This document shows positions 27,896 to 37,880 of a stretch of 54,061 bases of DNA, piece after piece. Where the stretch lies: positions 1 through 54,061 of the forward strand of contig QQRW01000038.1 of assembly GCA_003602605.1 (NCBI GenBank). The letters run 5' to 3'. The position numbers were made by a program, and so were the translations under genes. How positions within the stretch are numbered: the first letter of the stretch is position 1; each line of letters begins with the position of its first letter. Source of the DNA: Candidatus Poseidoniales archaeon. Lineage in GTDB: Archaea > Thermoplasmatota > Poseidoniia > Poseidoniales > Poseidoniaceae. The notes under the pieces were generated by a model. The model searched no databases, was not told the origin of the DNA, and saw only the letters and a list, made by a program, of their open reading frames with translations.

Positions 27896-29236
27896 TTATC
27901 CAAGCAACTCTTCATGCATGTCAATGTATTGAATCGTGATGTCCCGGTTGAGGAAGTCCTCTTCATCCATTATACGCCGGTGAAGCGGAATCAGGTGTTC
28001 AACACCGGAAATAACCGTTTCATCAAGAGCAGTTCGCATGCGTTTGACTGCATCATCGCGATCTCGACCCCAAACCAAAAGCTTGGCCAACAGCGAGTCA
28101 AAGCAACCTGGCATTTCGTAACCAGGGTGAGCGTGCGTATCGACACGAACTCCATATCCGGATGGGAAATGACATTCCCAAAGGCGACCTGGGCTGGGAA
28201 TAAATTTACGAGGATCTTCGGCGTTCAATCGACATTGAATCGCGTGACCGTGCCATACAATCTCCTCCTGCTGTAGAGGAAGTTCTTCGCCTTGAGCAAC
28301 GCGTATTCCTAGTTCCACAAGATTATGGCCGGTGATGAGTTCAGTAACGGTGTGTTCCACCTGTACTCGAGGATTCACTTCCAAGAAGTAAAAATCCCCG
28401 TTCGAATCACGTAGGAACTCAAAAGTGGCTAAGCCTTTGTAACCCACCGATTCAGCACCCTTGCAAACCAAAGCTCCGATTTCTTCACGCTTCGCCTCGT
28501 CCAACCAAGGTCCTTCTTCGACCAGTTTTTGATGGCGGCGTTGAATCGAACAGAAACGTTCTCCGAAATGAATTGCTTTCTTGCCGTCACCTAAGACTTG
28601 GAATTCAACGTGCTGCGCACCTTGAATGTACTTCTCTACGAAAACTCGCTCATCGCCGAAAGCAGACCGTGCACGGGATTGGCACAGTTTGAGGGCGTTT
28701 TCAAACTCGTCGGATTTCTCGACGATTTGCATACCAATGCCACCTCCGCCTGCAGCTGCCTTGATAATGACTGGATAACCGATGTCTTCAGCGAGTGCGG
28801 ATGCCACAGCTGCATCAGAAATCGGCTCGGAAGAACCCTTAGCGGTTGGAAGGCCTGCAGCCTCCATTGCTGCACGAGCCTCGATTTTATCGCCAAGAAG
28901 CGTGATGACATCAGCCGACGGACCGATGAACGTGATACCCTCTTCTTGCAATCGGCGGACAAATGTAGCGTTTTCAGCAAGGAAGCCGTATCCAGGGTGA
29001 ACAGCGTCACAGCCCATCTCTTTTGCGGCATGAATAACCGATTCGATGTCGAGATAAGTATCCAAAGGATTCGCCTTGTAATTCGCATACGCCACATCAG
29101 CGAAACGAACTGGCAGAGAAAGGCGGTCTTCTCGGCCGTGAATAATCGCAGCCTCAATGCCCATGTCACGTAGAGTTCGGAGAATTCGAAGAGCTATTTC
29201 ACCGCGGTTCGCAATGAGTACACGCTTGAATGCCAT
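27896..29236 (-). CDS. accC: Acetyl-/propionyl-CoA carboxylase biotin carboxylase subunit
   Basis: FKRVLIANRGEIALRILRT; VIIKAAAGGGGIGM; FEFLRDSNGDFYFLEVNPRVQVEHTVTE. Confidence 0.95.
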   Translation of the reverse strand: MAFKRVLIANRGEIALRILRTLRDMGIEAAIIHGREDRLSLPVRFADVAYANYKANPLDTYLDIESVIHAAKEMGCDAVHPGYGFLAENATFVRRLQEEGITFIGPSADVITLLGDKIEARAAMEAAGLPTAKGSSEPISDAAVASALAEDIGYPVIIKAAAGGGGIGMQIVEKSDEFENALKLCQSRARSAFGDERVFVEKYIQGAQHVEFQVLGDGKKAIHFGERFCSIQRRHQKLVEEGPWLDEAKREEIGALVCKGAESVGYKGLATFEFLRDSNGDFYFLEVNPRVQVEHTVTELITGHNLVELGIRVAQGEELPLQQEEIVWHGHAIQCRLNAEDPRKFIPSPGRLWECHFPSGYGVRVDTHAHPGYEMPGCFDSLLAKLLVWGRDRDDAVKRMRTALDETVISGVEHLIPLHRRIMDEEDFLNRDITIQYIDMHEELLG

Positions 29237-29353
29237 GAGTTACTCGAAGAGCAATTACTCTATGATGCCAACGGTCAAAGTCGATACAAAAGTGTCCATT
29301 TCCACAGTGTCATTTGTGTCGATAAAAGTTCCATCACATGTCGAAACTGACCG

Positions 29354-29372
29354 GATTCCAGTCATTGGAATC
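29354..29372. promoter_or_regulatory. Inverted repeat between divergent accC and DUF2493-like genes
   Basis: GATTCCA-GTCAT-TGGAATC, perfect 7-bp arms. Confidence 0.35.
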
Positions 29373-29438
29373 TATGTTTATGATATTTTCAAGAAAAAAC
29401 TCCGCAAAATTGATATCACATGACTGCGATGTGAGCAC

Positions 29439-29912
29439 ATGACGCAGAAACCCCGAACCGGAGCCGAGGCTCTCGACCAGTTAGCAGGAAAGGATTTGAA
29501 CAGAGATGGACGCATCGTAAATTTAGTCATTTGCGGCAATTCCAAGTTTTACGATTACGCATGGCTTGAAGATAAATTGGACGTTTGGGTAGAAGCAAAC
29601 GCCTATCCCGATCTCATCATCTTAGGAGGCGCCAGCGGCGTTGATTACTTAGCAGAGCGCTGGGCGAACAACAACAACATCCAGCTCGCTGTGTTTAGCG
29701 AAGCATGGACAGCTCCTCGTCCGAACTCTGCGCATGATTCTGGACGACCGGAAGCGGTGGCAACCTTGGCAAAAACCATGCTCGACAGAGCCACGCACAT
29801 GCTCTCGTTCCCAGGACCCGATTCAGTATGGACGAAAAGAATGGAGGAAAGAGCCGTTGAAAACGGTATTCCAGTGACAAGTGTACCCTTGCCAACTGAA
29901 GGACTGGAGTGA
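29439..29912 (+). CDS. DUF2493/SLOG-like protein
   Basis: LVICGNSKFYDYAWLEDKLD and LIILGGASGVDYLAERWANNN match the DUF2493 pattern. Confidence 0.75.
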   Translation: MTQKPRTGAEALDQLAGKDLNRDGRIVNLVICGNSKFYDYAWLEDKLDVWVEANAYPDLIILGGASGVDYLAERWANNNNIQLAVFSEAWTAPRPNSAHDSGRPEAVATLAKTMLDRATHMLSFPGPDSVWTKRMEERAVENGIPVTSVPLPTEGLE

Positions 29913-29915
29913 TTC

Positions 29916-31166
29916 TCAGTAAACGTCGCGCAAGTAACGCTTCTCTTCTCGCATCATGGTCGTGCCAATGAAGTGTGTTGCGTCGTCTTCCGACATTCCA
30001 CCGTGTTCCATGGCGATTTCAATGAGTGCTCGATGAACGTCTTTAGCCATGTAGGTCTTGTCGCCACAGATGTAGAAGTAAGCACCGTTTTCAAACCATT
30101 CCCAAATGTCAGCGCCATGTTCTTTGAGGCGGTGTTGAACGTAGATTTTCTCTTCTTGGTCGCGTGACCATGCAGTTGTGAATTTGTACAAATCTCCACT
30201 GTCCATCCATCCTTCAATCTGTTCCTTATAGTAAAACTCAGTTTTAGCAGATTGGTCGCCGAAGAACAACCAATTTCGGCCTTTACCACCATCAAAAACC
30301 CGTTGTTCCATGAACGCTCTAAATGGAGCGATACCGGTTCCAGGTCCAACCATGATGATGTCAACATCTTTGTCCTCTGGAAGGATGAAAGACTTGGTAG
30401 GAGACATGAATACGCCGATTGGTTTGCCGGTAGTATCAATTTCATCGGCCAGATATTGAGTGCAAAGACCACCGCGAGGGCGATTGTGGTATTCGAATCG
30501 AACAATACCTACGGTTAGTTCAACAAATCCAGGGTGTGCGTCGTGAGAGGAAGCGATCGAGTAGAGTCGAGGTTTGAGACGAGCAACCAAGTCGAGGAAC
30601 TCCTCGGGAGAGTACTTAACACCAAACTCTCGCATGATGTCAACATAGTCACGGGTCCAAAGGTAGTTTTCAATTTCTTTTTCGTCTCCGAGAAGAGCCT
30701 CTACCCTTGCAGCTGGATCGTCGGATGCTTTGCTGGTGGCAAGTCCGGGAGGAGTGGCTGAAGAATCAGAAGATTCCCAATCCTCGCTTGAACGGCTACG
30801 AGCCACAATTTTCAAAGAAATTTTCATTCCGGATGAGACGACTTTTCCGGCAAGGGATTGAACAAACTTCTTGTTCGCCATGTGGACCTCAAAATCCTTC
30901 TTGAGAGCAGTGTACAAGTCGCGCTCTCCGTTGTGAGTCTCTACAATGTAATCTCTATCCCAGCCTTGAAGTTCAAGAATCTCCTCAACGATGTGAGGGG
31001 GATTTTCAGACATGACACCGAGGGCATCACCGACCTTGTAGTCAAGGCCAGAGTCCCCGAGTGCAAAGACAATGTGACGGGTCTCTTTACGAGAACCCTC
31101 CCCGTTGAGAATATAATTCTCGGTTATTTCAGTCATGTAAGGATTCTTTGCGCTCCAATCGGACAT
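29916..31166 (-). CDS. CysJ/cytochrome P450-reductase-like FAD/NAD(P)H oxidoreductase without flavodoxin domain
   Basis: PRLYSIASS, GGLCTQYLAD, MVGPGTGIAPFRAFMEQR, YFYICGDKTYMAKDVHRAL. Confidence 0.85.
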   Translation of the reverse strand: MSDWSAKNPYMTEITENYILNGEGSRKETRHIVFALGDSGLDYKVGDALGVMSENPPHIVEEILELQGWDRDYIVETHNGERDLYTALKKDFEVHMANKKFVQSLAGKVVSSGMKISLKIVARSRSSEDWESSDSSATPPGLATSKASDDPAARVEALLGDEKEIENYLWTRDYVDIMREFGVKYSPEEFLDLVARLKPRLYSIASSHDAHPGFVELTVGIVRFEYHNRPRGGLCTQYLADEIDTTGKPIGVFMSPTKSFILPEDKDVDIIMVGPGTGIAPFRAFMEQRVFDGGKGRNWLFFGDQSAKTEFYYKEQIEGWMDSGDLYKFTTAWSRDQEEKIYVQHRLKEHGADIWEWFENGAYFYICGDKTYMAKDVHRALIEIAMEHGGMSEDDATHFIGTTMMREEKRYLRDVY

Positions 31167-31306
31167 AATATCACCCACCAACCCAAGGCTGTAGTTGGTC
31201 CACAATGGGGACACTTATCATGCTTATTGAGCGATGTTGATGCCGATTCGCACGGCGTCACAGGACCCTCAAAAACCTTCACAATTTTCAAGGATGCAAA
31301 CGGCCA

Positions 31307-31314
31307 TTTATATG
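31307..31314 (+). promoter_or_regulatory. TATA-like box of crtI-like gene
   Basis: TTTATATG centred about 26 nt upstream of ATG 31336. Confidence 0.45.
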
Positions 31315-31335
31315 GTAAACCTCTTACTTGACTGT

Positions 31336-32946
31336 ATGACTCAAATCAATAAACCAACAGCACTGATTGTAGGCTCCGGCCCCGGAGGACTCGCAAGTGC
31401 GCTACTGCTCGCCCATTCGGGAGTAGATGTAACCATCCTTGAGAAAGAAGAACAAGTCGGCGGACGTACCAAGCTCGTACACAAAGACGGCTACACCTTC
31501 GACCGCGGACCCACCTTCTTCCATTATCCTGAAGTGATCGAGGAAATTTTTCAAGCCATTGGCCGAGATGCTCACAAAGAACTCGGACTCATGCCGCTTG
31601 ACCCAATGTATCGCCTCGTTTTCGGTGCAGGCGGACACATCGATGCAACCAGTAACCTTGACGAGATGACCGAAAGAATCCGTGAACTTGCAGGTGACAA
31701 GAACGCTAAAGGATTCGAAAAGTACGTTCTTCAAAACCGAAAGAAACTCGAATTCTCCAAGCAGTGCCTCCAGACTCCATGGACCAGCCCTCTCAATATT
31801 CTCTCAAAGAGAGCAATGCGAGTTGCGACCATCCTCAAACCGTGGGCAAGTGTCGCAGGAGATTTGAGCAAACACTTCGACGATGAGCGTGTAAGACTCG
31901 CCATGTCTTTTCAGACCAAGTACCTCGGCATGAGCCCTTTCCACGCCCCATCGTTGTTCACAATCCTCGCTTTCCTCGAGTATGAACACGGAATATTCCA
32001 CGCTAAAGGCGGCCTCGGCAGCATCACCAAGCGAATGGGTGAAATTGCTGAAGAAATGGGTGTAAAAATCCGTTGCAACACTCCCGTAACATCCCTTATC
32101 TACGAAGGTAAGACCGTAGTAGGCGCCCGAATTGAAGGCGAAGAAATCATGGCCGACAAAGTTGTCGTTAACGCAGACTTCGCTCACGCCATGACAACGC
32201 TCGTTCCAAACGAAAAGCGTAAGAAATGGTCCGACAAGAAACTCGAGAAGAAGGGATATTCATGTTCAACCTTCATGCTTTATCTCGGTGTTGACAAGCA
32301 GTACGATCTCCCTCACCACCAGATCTATGCTTCGTCTGCATACGAAAAGAATCTTCATGACATAACCAACCACAAACTCACTTGGGATGACCCGTCAGTT
32401 TACGTTCAAAACGCCAGTATCACCGATGACAGCCTTGCGCCGGAGGGACATTCCACAGTTTACGTCCTGGTTCCAGTCCCGAACACCCATGAAACCATCG
32501 TGTGGGACGACATCAAGGCTGACTATCGAGACACAGTCATCAAGCAACTAAGCAAGCTGGGCTACGACGATATCGCAGACCACATCGTTTCCGAGACTGT
32601 CGTCACCCCCGACGACTGGGGCGCATCCGACATTTACCGTGGTGCGGTATTCAACCTCACGCACGACCTCAAGCAAATGCTATGGCGACGCCCGCAAAAC
32701 AGGTTTGAAGAAGCGGACAATCTCTACATCGTTGGCGGAGGAACACACCCCGGCAGCGGATTGCCGACCATCTTTGAAAGCGCACGTATCAGCAGTAAAC
32801 TTCTGCTCGCTGACTTGGGAATGCGCCCTGATTGGAACGGTGTCGACTCTTGGTTCCAAGATGTTCGCAGACCTAAGGTCGGAAATACAGCTGCTAAGCC
32901 TGCACAAGCCACACAGAGAACGACTGGTGACGGTCATGCTGCGTGA
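31336..32946 (+). CDS. crtI: Phytoene desaturase-like carotenoid oxidoreductase
   Basis: ALIVGSGPGGLASALLLAHSGVDVTILEKEEQVGGRTKLVHKDGYTFDRGPTFF; C-terminal NLYIVGGGTHPGSGLPTIFESARIS. Confidence 0.9.
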   Translation: MTQINKPTALIVGSGPGGLASALLLAHSGVDVTILEKEEQVGGRTKLVHKDGYTFDRGPTFFHYPEVIEEIFQAIGRDAHKELGLMPLDPMYRLVFGAGGHIDATSNLDEMTERIRELAGDKNAKGFEKYVLQNRKKLEFSKQCLQTPWTSPLNILSKRAMRVATILKPWASVAGDLSKHFDDERVRLAMSFQTKYLGMSPFHAPSLFTILAFLEYEHGIFHAKGGLGSITKRMGEIAEEMGVKIRCNTPVTSLIYEGKTVVGARIEGEEIMADKVVVNADFAHAMTTLVPNEKRKKWSDKKLEKKGYSCSTFMLYLGVDKQYDLPHHQIYASSAYEKNLHDITNHKLTWDDPSVYVQNASITDDSLAPEGHSTVYVLVPVPNTHETIVWDDIKADYRDTVIKQLSKLGYDDIADHIVSETVVTPDDWGASDIYRGAVFNLTHDLKQMLWRRPQNRFEEADNLYIVGGGTHPGSGLPTIFESARISSKLLLADLGMRPDWNGVDSWFQDVRRPKVGNTAAKPAQATQRTTGDGHAA

Positions 32947-33559
32947 AACTTTACTCGCTTGCCTCACGGTATTGATGTTCCTTGCTGGATGCGTCCAACC
33001 TGATTCGATGATTGAAGATGAATCCTCAAACTCAAACCAGATTCCATTTGAACTCACCTTCTCGGCTGACACACTCGACCGAGAAGAAGACGGCACCCCT
33101 GAATTCGACTTGAAAGAGCAATTGGAAGACGGACCGGTAATGCTTCTGTGGATCGGTGCTGGTTGCACCGGTTGCCATGACTGGACGGACATGATTCGTG
33201 AGAAAGTGGATGAAGGCATGTTTGAAGAATCTAACATGACCATCGTAAGTGTTCACCGATGGGGTGAATTCGAGTCGAAGTCCGATGTCGAAAAGGTATT
33301 TGGAATTGAGAACGAATCAGAACACTACACACCTTGGACAATTGTCACGCCATCAGAACTCACCCAAGCAGAAGACTTCAACACCGAACAAAGCACCGGG
33401 GCTTCGATTTACTCCGCATATGGCAATCCCGGAACACCGACCCTACAGGTTATTGCTCCAAACGGGGTACTGGCATGGCAATCGAAAACTTATTGGGCCA
33501 ATGAAACCGTCTTTGAGGACGGGTTTTCGTTCTTTGAACGACAGGTGAACGAAGAGTGA
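32936..33559 (+). CDS. Thioredoxin-like lipoprotein
   Basis: Lipobox LMFLAGCVQ; CxxC-like WIGAGCTGCHDW; GNPGTPTLQVIAPNG. ATG at 32936 inside the crtI 3' end. Confidence 0.75.
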   Translation: MLRETLLACLTVLMFLAGCVQPDSMIEDESSNSNQIPFELTFSADTLDREEDGTPEFDLKEQLEDGPVMLLWIGAGCTGCHDWTDMIREKVDEGMFEESNMTIVSVHRWGEFESKSDVEKVFGIENESEHYTPWTIVTPSELTQAEDFNTEQSTGASIYSAYGNPGTPTLQVIAPNGVLAWQSKTYWANETVFEDGFSFFERQVNEE

Positions 33560-33566
33560 ACCTCAA

Positions 33567-33581
33567 AGACCCCGAGGGTCT
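33567..33581. terminator. Small intergenic stem-loop
   Basis: AGACCC-CGA-GGGTCT, between the lipoprotein gene and sdhC-like gene. Confidence 0.3.
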
Positions 33582-33611
33582 CCAAGAGTTAAGCAGCCTG
33601 CAAGGCGGCCG

Positions 33612-34427
33612 GTGAAAACCATGGGTGAAGGCATTAAATTACCAGTCATAAATGGACTGGGTCGAACAAATCGTATCGATAACTGGCTCAACAAACCGAT
33701 TGCAATGGGGCTGGGCCTCACCGCTGCAATGCTCTACACAGCATGGCGATTGTTCCTCTTCCCAGAATCGATCTCGTATGAACTCGAGGGCTCGAAAGTC
33801 ATATCACCAATCTTCTCACCAAATGTCCTTGAATGGGAGTTGTTCGGTCTCAAAGACTGGGATCATCCGTCTTGGGTCAACGCTGCAGTTCTTGTGCTGT
33901 GGATTCCTTTTGGATTCCGAGGAACCTGCTACTACATGCGCAGAGTCTACTATCGGACGTTCTTCGCCAGTCCTGTTGCGTGCTGGGTTGACGAACCAGA
34001 AATCAATAAGAAACTCGGATACAAAGGCGAAAAGCGTCTTTTCATCTTCAACAACCTCCACCGCTACTTCCTCTACGCAGCCATGATTATTCTGGTCATC
34101 AAGTGGTGGGATGTCACCCACACCCTGCATTTCAGTGAAGGATGGGGCATGTCGCTGGGCACACTGGTGATGGCTGTCGAAGCATTCCTTCTCACGATGT
34201 ATGTCACGTCTTGCCATGCTCTGCGCCACCTTGCCGGCGGCGCATTGGACCGCTGGACAACCGGTATCAGCCGAATTCGAGGCAAATTGTTTGGACGCAT
34301 CAGCATCATCAACCGTTCGCACGGATTTTGGTTTTGGACCTCTCTTACCTTCGTTTTCTTTGGAGACCTATGGGTTTTAGCTGTCAGTAAAGGCTATTTG
34401 AGCGATGTGGCGCTGTTTGTAATTTGA
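33612..34427 (+). CDS. sdhC: Succinate dehydrogenase membrane/cytochrome b-like subunit
   Basis: Multi-pass membrane protein with conserved His (NNLHRYFLY, SCHALRHLAGG) directly upstream of sdhA and sdhB. Confidence 0.7.
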   Translation: MKTMGEGIKLPVINGLGRTNRIDNWLNKPIAMGLGLTAAMLYTAWRLFLFPESISYELEGSKVISPIFSPNVLEWELFGLKDWDHPSWVNAAVLVLWIPFGFRGTCYYMRRVYYRTFFASPVACWVDEPEINKKLGYKGEKRLFIFNNLHRYFLYAAMIILVIKWWDVTHTLHFSEGWGMSLGTLVMAVEAFLLTMYVTSCHALRHLAGGALDRWTTGISRIRGKLFGRISIINRSHGFWFWTSLTFVFFGDLWVLAVSKGYLSDVALFVI

Positions 34428-34436
34428 GGTGAAAAA

Positions 34437-36290
34437 ATGACTGAAGAATACAAGAAGTACGAATACGATGTTATTGTCATTGGGGCAGGTGGCGCTGGGC
34501 TCCGTGCAGCGATTGAAGCAGCACGAAGCGGTGCTAAGACCGCCATCATCACCAAATCTTTGCTTGGAAAGGCACACACAGTCATGGCAGAAGGTGGTTG
34601 TGCAGCAGCACTCCAAAACGCTGACCCAAGAGACGGTTGGAAGGTTCACTTCCACGACACCATGAAGGGAAGCAAATGGCTTGCCGATTGGAGAATGGCT
34701 GAATTCCATGCAAAAGAAGCACCAGACCGTGTTCGAGAGCTCGAACAATGGGGCGCAGTCTTTGACCGAACCCCACAGAACACCATCAATCAACGAAATT
34801 TCGGTGGGCATACCTTCCCTCGCCTCGCCCACGTCGGTGACGCTACGGGTCTCGAACTCATCCGCACCCTCCAGGAGCGTGGAATCCACGAAGGTATTGA
34901 TATCTTCATGGAATACACTGTTCGGCACCTTCTCAAAGAAGGAGACAGAGTTACTGGATGCGTGGCTTACACTCGCGTTGACGGTGACTTCCATGCCTTC
35001 TCTGCCAAGTCAGTCGTCCTTGCGACCGGTGGAATAACACGTTGCTGGTCAGTTTGTTCAGGCTCTTGGGAGTATACCGGTGATGGACACGCTCTTGCCC
35101 TTTGGGCTGGTGCTGAACTCCGTGATATGGAGTTCGTGCAATTCCATCCAACTGGAATGGTATGGCCTCCATCGGTCCGAGGCATCCTTGTTACCGAAGG
35201 TGTCCGAGGCGAAGGTGGTCGTTTGACCAATTCAGAAGGAGAGCGATTCATGTTCAATTATGTTCCAGAAATGTTTGCCGGCGACCACGCAGAAACCATC
35301 GAAGAATCTGACCAGTGGGTCGAAGAGGTGGTTTCTGGAAAACTCGCTACCGTCCGAAGACCTCCAGAATTGCTTACTCGTGACGTTGTCGCAAAGGCAA
35401 TCAATTCCGAAGTGAAAGCAGGTAGAGGATCTCCGCACGGCGGTGCATTCCTCAACATTTCACACCGTGGAGAAGAAGCAATTTTGAAGAAATTACCATC
35501 CATGCACCACCAATTCAAGGAATTAGCAGGTGTTGATATTTCGAAAGAACCGATGGAAGTTGGACCGACTGCACACTATGTGATGGGCGGTGTTCGAGTG
35601 AACGCTGAAACCCAAGAAAGCAATGTTCCGGGACTCTATGCCTGCGGCGAAGTTGCCTCTGGACTCCACGGAGCAAACAGACTTGGAGGAAACTCATTGT
35701 CTGACCTCATCACCTTTGGCAAGAGAGCCGGAGAACATGCTGCAAAGCGCTCAAAAGATTTGGCACAACCTACCATCGATGATGGACAGGTCCAATCGGC
35801 CATCGAAGTTATGCTCGCACCACTGCAAAGAGGCGAAGGTGAAAATCCTGGTATAATTTACGATGAAATGCGTGACATGATGCAGGCAAAAGTTGGAATC
35901 ATTCGTACCAAGGAAGAAATGGAAGAAGCAATGGACGACTTGAAAGCGTTCGATCAACGACAAGCTACATGTTTCCCTGGCTCATCTCGCAAATACAATT
36001 CGGGATGGCACCAAGCACTCGACCTCAAGAACATGGTCGATGTATCAACTGCAGCCACCCTCGCTGCTCTCACACGCGAAGAAAGCAGAGGTGGCCACAC
36101 AAGAGACGACTTCCCTGGAGAAATCGAAGAATGGGGGAAGATTCTCAATATCATCTACATGGAAAACGGGGAAATCAAGGTTCGACAAGAACCCGTTGAA
36201 GAGATGCGCAGCGACTTGAAAGACGCCCTTACTGAAGTGAAGGCGATGATTGCGGAACGAGCTGCAGAACAAGCAGGAGGCGATGAGTAA
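34437..36290 (+). CDS. sdhA: Succinate dehydrogenase/fumarate reductase flavoprotein subunit
   Basis: [73 protein letters not shown]. Confidence 0.95.
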   Translation: MTEEYKKYEYDVIVIGAGGAGLRAAIEAARSGAKTAIITKSLLGKAHTVMAEGGCAAALQNADPRDGWKVHFHDTMKGSKWLADWRMAEFHAKEAPDRVRELEQWGAVFDRTPQNTINQRNFGGHTFPRLAHVGDATGLELIRTLQERGIHEGIDIFMEYTVRHLLKEGDRVTGCVAYTRVDGDFHAFSAKSVVLATGGITRCWSVCSGSWEYTGDGHALALWAGAELRDMEFVQFHPTGMVWPPSVRGILVTEGVRGEGGRLTNSEGERFMFNYVPEMFAGDHAETIEESDQWVEEVVSGKLATVRRPPELLTRDVVAKAINSEVKAGRGSPHGGAFLNISHRGEEAILKKLPSMHHQFKELAGVDISKEPMEVGPTAHYVMGGVRVNAETQESNVPGLYACGEVASGLHGANRLGGNSLSDLITFGKRAGEHAAKRSKDLAQPTIDDGQVQSAIEVMLAPLQRGEGENPGIIYDEMRDMMQAKVGIIRTKEEMEEAMDDLKAFDQRQATCFPGSSRKYNSGWHQALDLKNMVDVSTAATLAALTREESRGGHTRDDFPGEIEEWGKILNIIYMENGEIKVRQEPVEEMRSDLKDALTEVKAMIAERAAEQAGGDE

Positions 36291-37057
36291 TGTCACTGAA
36301 AGGAAAGAAGCAAGATTTCACAATCCTCCGAGGCGAAGGCGAAGAATCAACACTGGAAGAGTTCAGTATCGAACTCGATGAAGGAATGGTCGTTCTAGAC
36401 TGTGTCCACCGAATCCAACACGAACAGCAACCTGACTTAGCAGTTCGCTGGAACTGTAAAGCTGGAAAGTGTGGTTCCTGTTCTGCTGAAATTAACGGCC
36501 GGCCACGCTTGATGTGCATGACCAGAATGAGTGATGTGGTTGCTGAAACCCCAGCAGGTAAGCCCATTGAGATTCGTCCAATGAAGGCATTCCCCCACGT
36601 CAAAGACTTGGTTACTGATGTTTCTTGGAACTATGAGATTGCTCAAAAAATCAAACCAATCAATGGACCTGAAGAAATGAACTGGGAGTTCAACCAAATG
36701 GAAGCAGATAGAGTGCAGCAATTCCGTGAATGCATCGAATGTTTCCTTTGCGTCAACACCTGCCACGTCTTGAGAGATCACGCCCTGTTCGATGACTTCG
36801 CAGGACCTCGAAACTTGGTTCGACTTGCACAGTATGAGATGCACCCGCTTGACACTGAAGACCGTGTTCCAGAGATTAAGAAGGAATTCGGAATCGAATA
36901 CTGCAACATTACCCGCTGCTGCACTGAAGTTTGTCCAGCAGGCATACAGATCACTGATGACGCAATCATACAGCTCAAGGAACGAGTTGTCGACCGTTAT
37001 TATGATCCATTGCAACGTATTTGGCGAACGCTCACTCGGCAAAAGGTTCGCTATTGA
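36290..37057 (+). CDS. sdhB: Succinate dehydrogenase/fumarate reductase iron-sulfur subunit
   Basis: CKAGKCGSCSAEINGRPRLMC; CIECFLCVNTC; CCTEVCPAGI. Confidence 0.95.
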   Translation: MSLKGKKQDFTILRGEGEESTLEEFSIELDEGMVVLDCVHRIQHEQQPDLAVRWNCKAGKCGSCSAEINGRPRLMCMTRMSDVVAETPAGKPIEIRPMKAFPHVKDLVTDVSWNYEIAQKIKPINGPEEMNWEFNQMEADRVQQFRECIECFLCVNTCHVLRDHALFDDFAGPRNLVRLAQYEMHPLDTEDRVPEIKKEFGIEYCNITRCCTEVCPAGIQITDDAIIQLKERVVDRYYDPLQRIWRTLTRQKVRY

Positions 37058-37066
37058 GGCGATCAA

Positions 37067-37465
37067 TTGTCGAATGCAACAGAGAAAGTCCGGCAAATTT
37101 CAGCCATCGGCTTTGGCGTAGCCTTCGTATGGATTGGGATTCAACACTTCACCAATGTAGGTTTCTTTGTACCGATCGTTCCAGAAATCCTTGGCGCACC
37201 TGAGTTTTGGGTCTATGTTAGTGGAGCAGCGGAAATACTTCTCGGAATGAGCATGATCCATCCTCGAACAAGACCACGAGGGGGGATAGCAACTGCTGCA
37301 TTCTTGGTTGTCGTCTATTGGGCAAACCTGAACATGTGGGTGAACGACATTCCAATCGATGGTACTACGTTTTCAACACCTGCCCATATTGCACGCGCCA
37401 CGGCTCAAATCGGAATGATTGGGCTTGCGCTCTGGATTTCAGAGTGGAAGATAAAGAAAGAGTGA
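37067..37465 (+). CDS. DoxX-like small membrane protein
   Basis: FVWIGIQHFTNVGFFVPIVPEILGAPEFWVYVSGAAEILLGMSMIHPRTR; four hydrophobic segments. Confidence 0.6.
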   Translation: MSNATEKVRQISAIGFGVAFVWIGIQHFTNVGFFVPIVPEILGAPEFWVYVSGAAEILLGMSMIHPRTRPRGGIATAAFLVVVYWANLNMWVNDIPIDGTTFSTPAHIARATAQIGMIGLALWISEWKIKKE

Positions 37466-37477
37466 ATGGCTTCTAAT

Positions 37478-37538
37478 CCCTCCGAAGAGGGAAAAGAAGC
37501 GGCGACCCTTGCGGGAACAAACTTGCATCAGCAAGTTT
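37478..37538. terminator. Cluster of three stem-loops between convergent genes
   Basis: CCCTC-CGAA-GAGGG; CCC-TTGC-GGG; AAACTTGC-ATCA-GCAAGTTT (37519-37538). Confidence 0.4.
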
Positions 37539-37566
37539 GGAAAACATACAGAAGTTAAATCAGAAC

Positions 37567-37830
37567 TCAAAGGTGTTCGATTCCGGACTTCTTGACGTTG
37601 GCCTTCTTGATCTTGTCAGGAAGCCAAGCTGGTCCATTAGCTGGCTTGTCAACCATGCTAATACTGCCGGTGAAGACGTGGACACGCTTGGTGCCACGCT
37701 CACGTAGGCGTATGTTCGTGTGTCCGCGGGTTGCAGCTTTGAGGGCTGCACCGCGTGGTTGTTTGCTAGCAAAAACCTGGCTCGTATCTTTTCCGTTCTC
37801 CATGAGAACAAAGTATTTTTTATCAGACAT
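37567..37830 (-). CDS. MC1-type archaeal chromosomal protein
   Basis: KYFVLMENGKDTSQVFASKQPRGAALKAATRGHTNIRLRERGTKRVHVFTGSISMVDKPANGPAWLPDKIKKANVKKSGIEHL closely follows the MC1 family pattern; upstream GGAGG. Confidence 0.9.
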   Translation of the reverse strand: MSDKKYFVLMENGKDTSQVFASKQPRGAALKAATRGHTNIRLRERGTKRVHVFTGSISMVDKPANGPAWLPDKIKKANVKKSGIEHL

Positions 37831-37865
37831 TTGGATTTCCTCCGGTATTGGACAGTCAAGTAGAG

Positions 37866-37880
37866 TATATAGTATTTATC
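37866..37880 (-). promoter_or_regulatory. TATA-box region of the MC1-like gene
   Basis: Minus strand AAATACTATATACTC, about 40-50 nt upstream of ATG 37830. Confidence 0.45.

Noticed and set aside
28598-29173. 191-aa plus-strand ORF antisense to accC
   Set aside because: Shadow of a strongly conserved gene; no motif.
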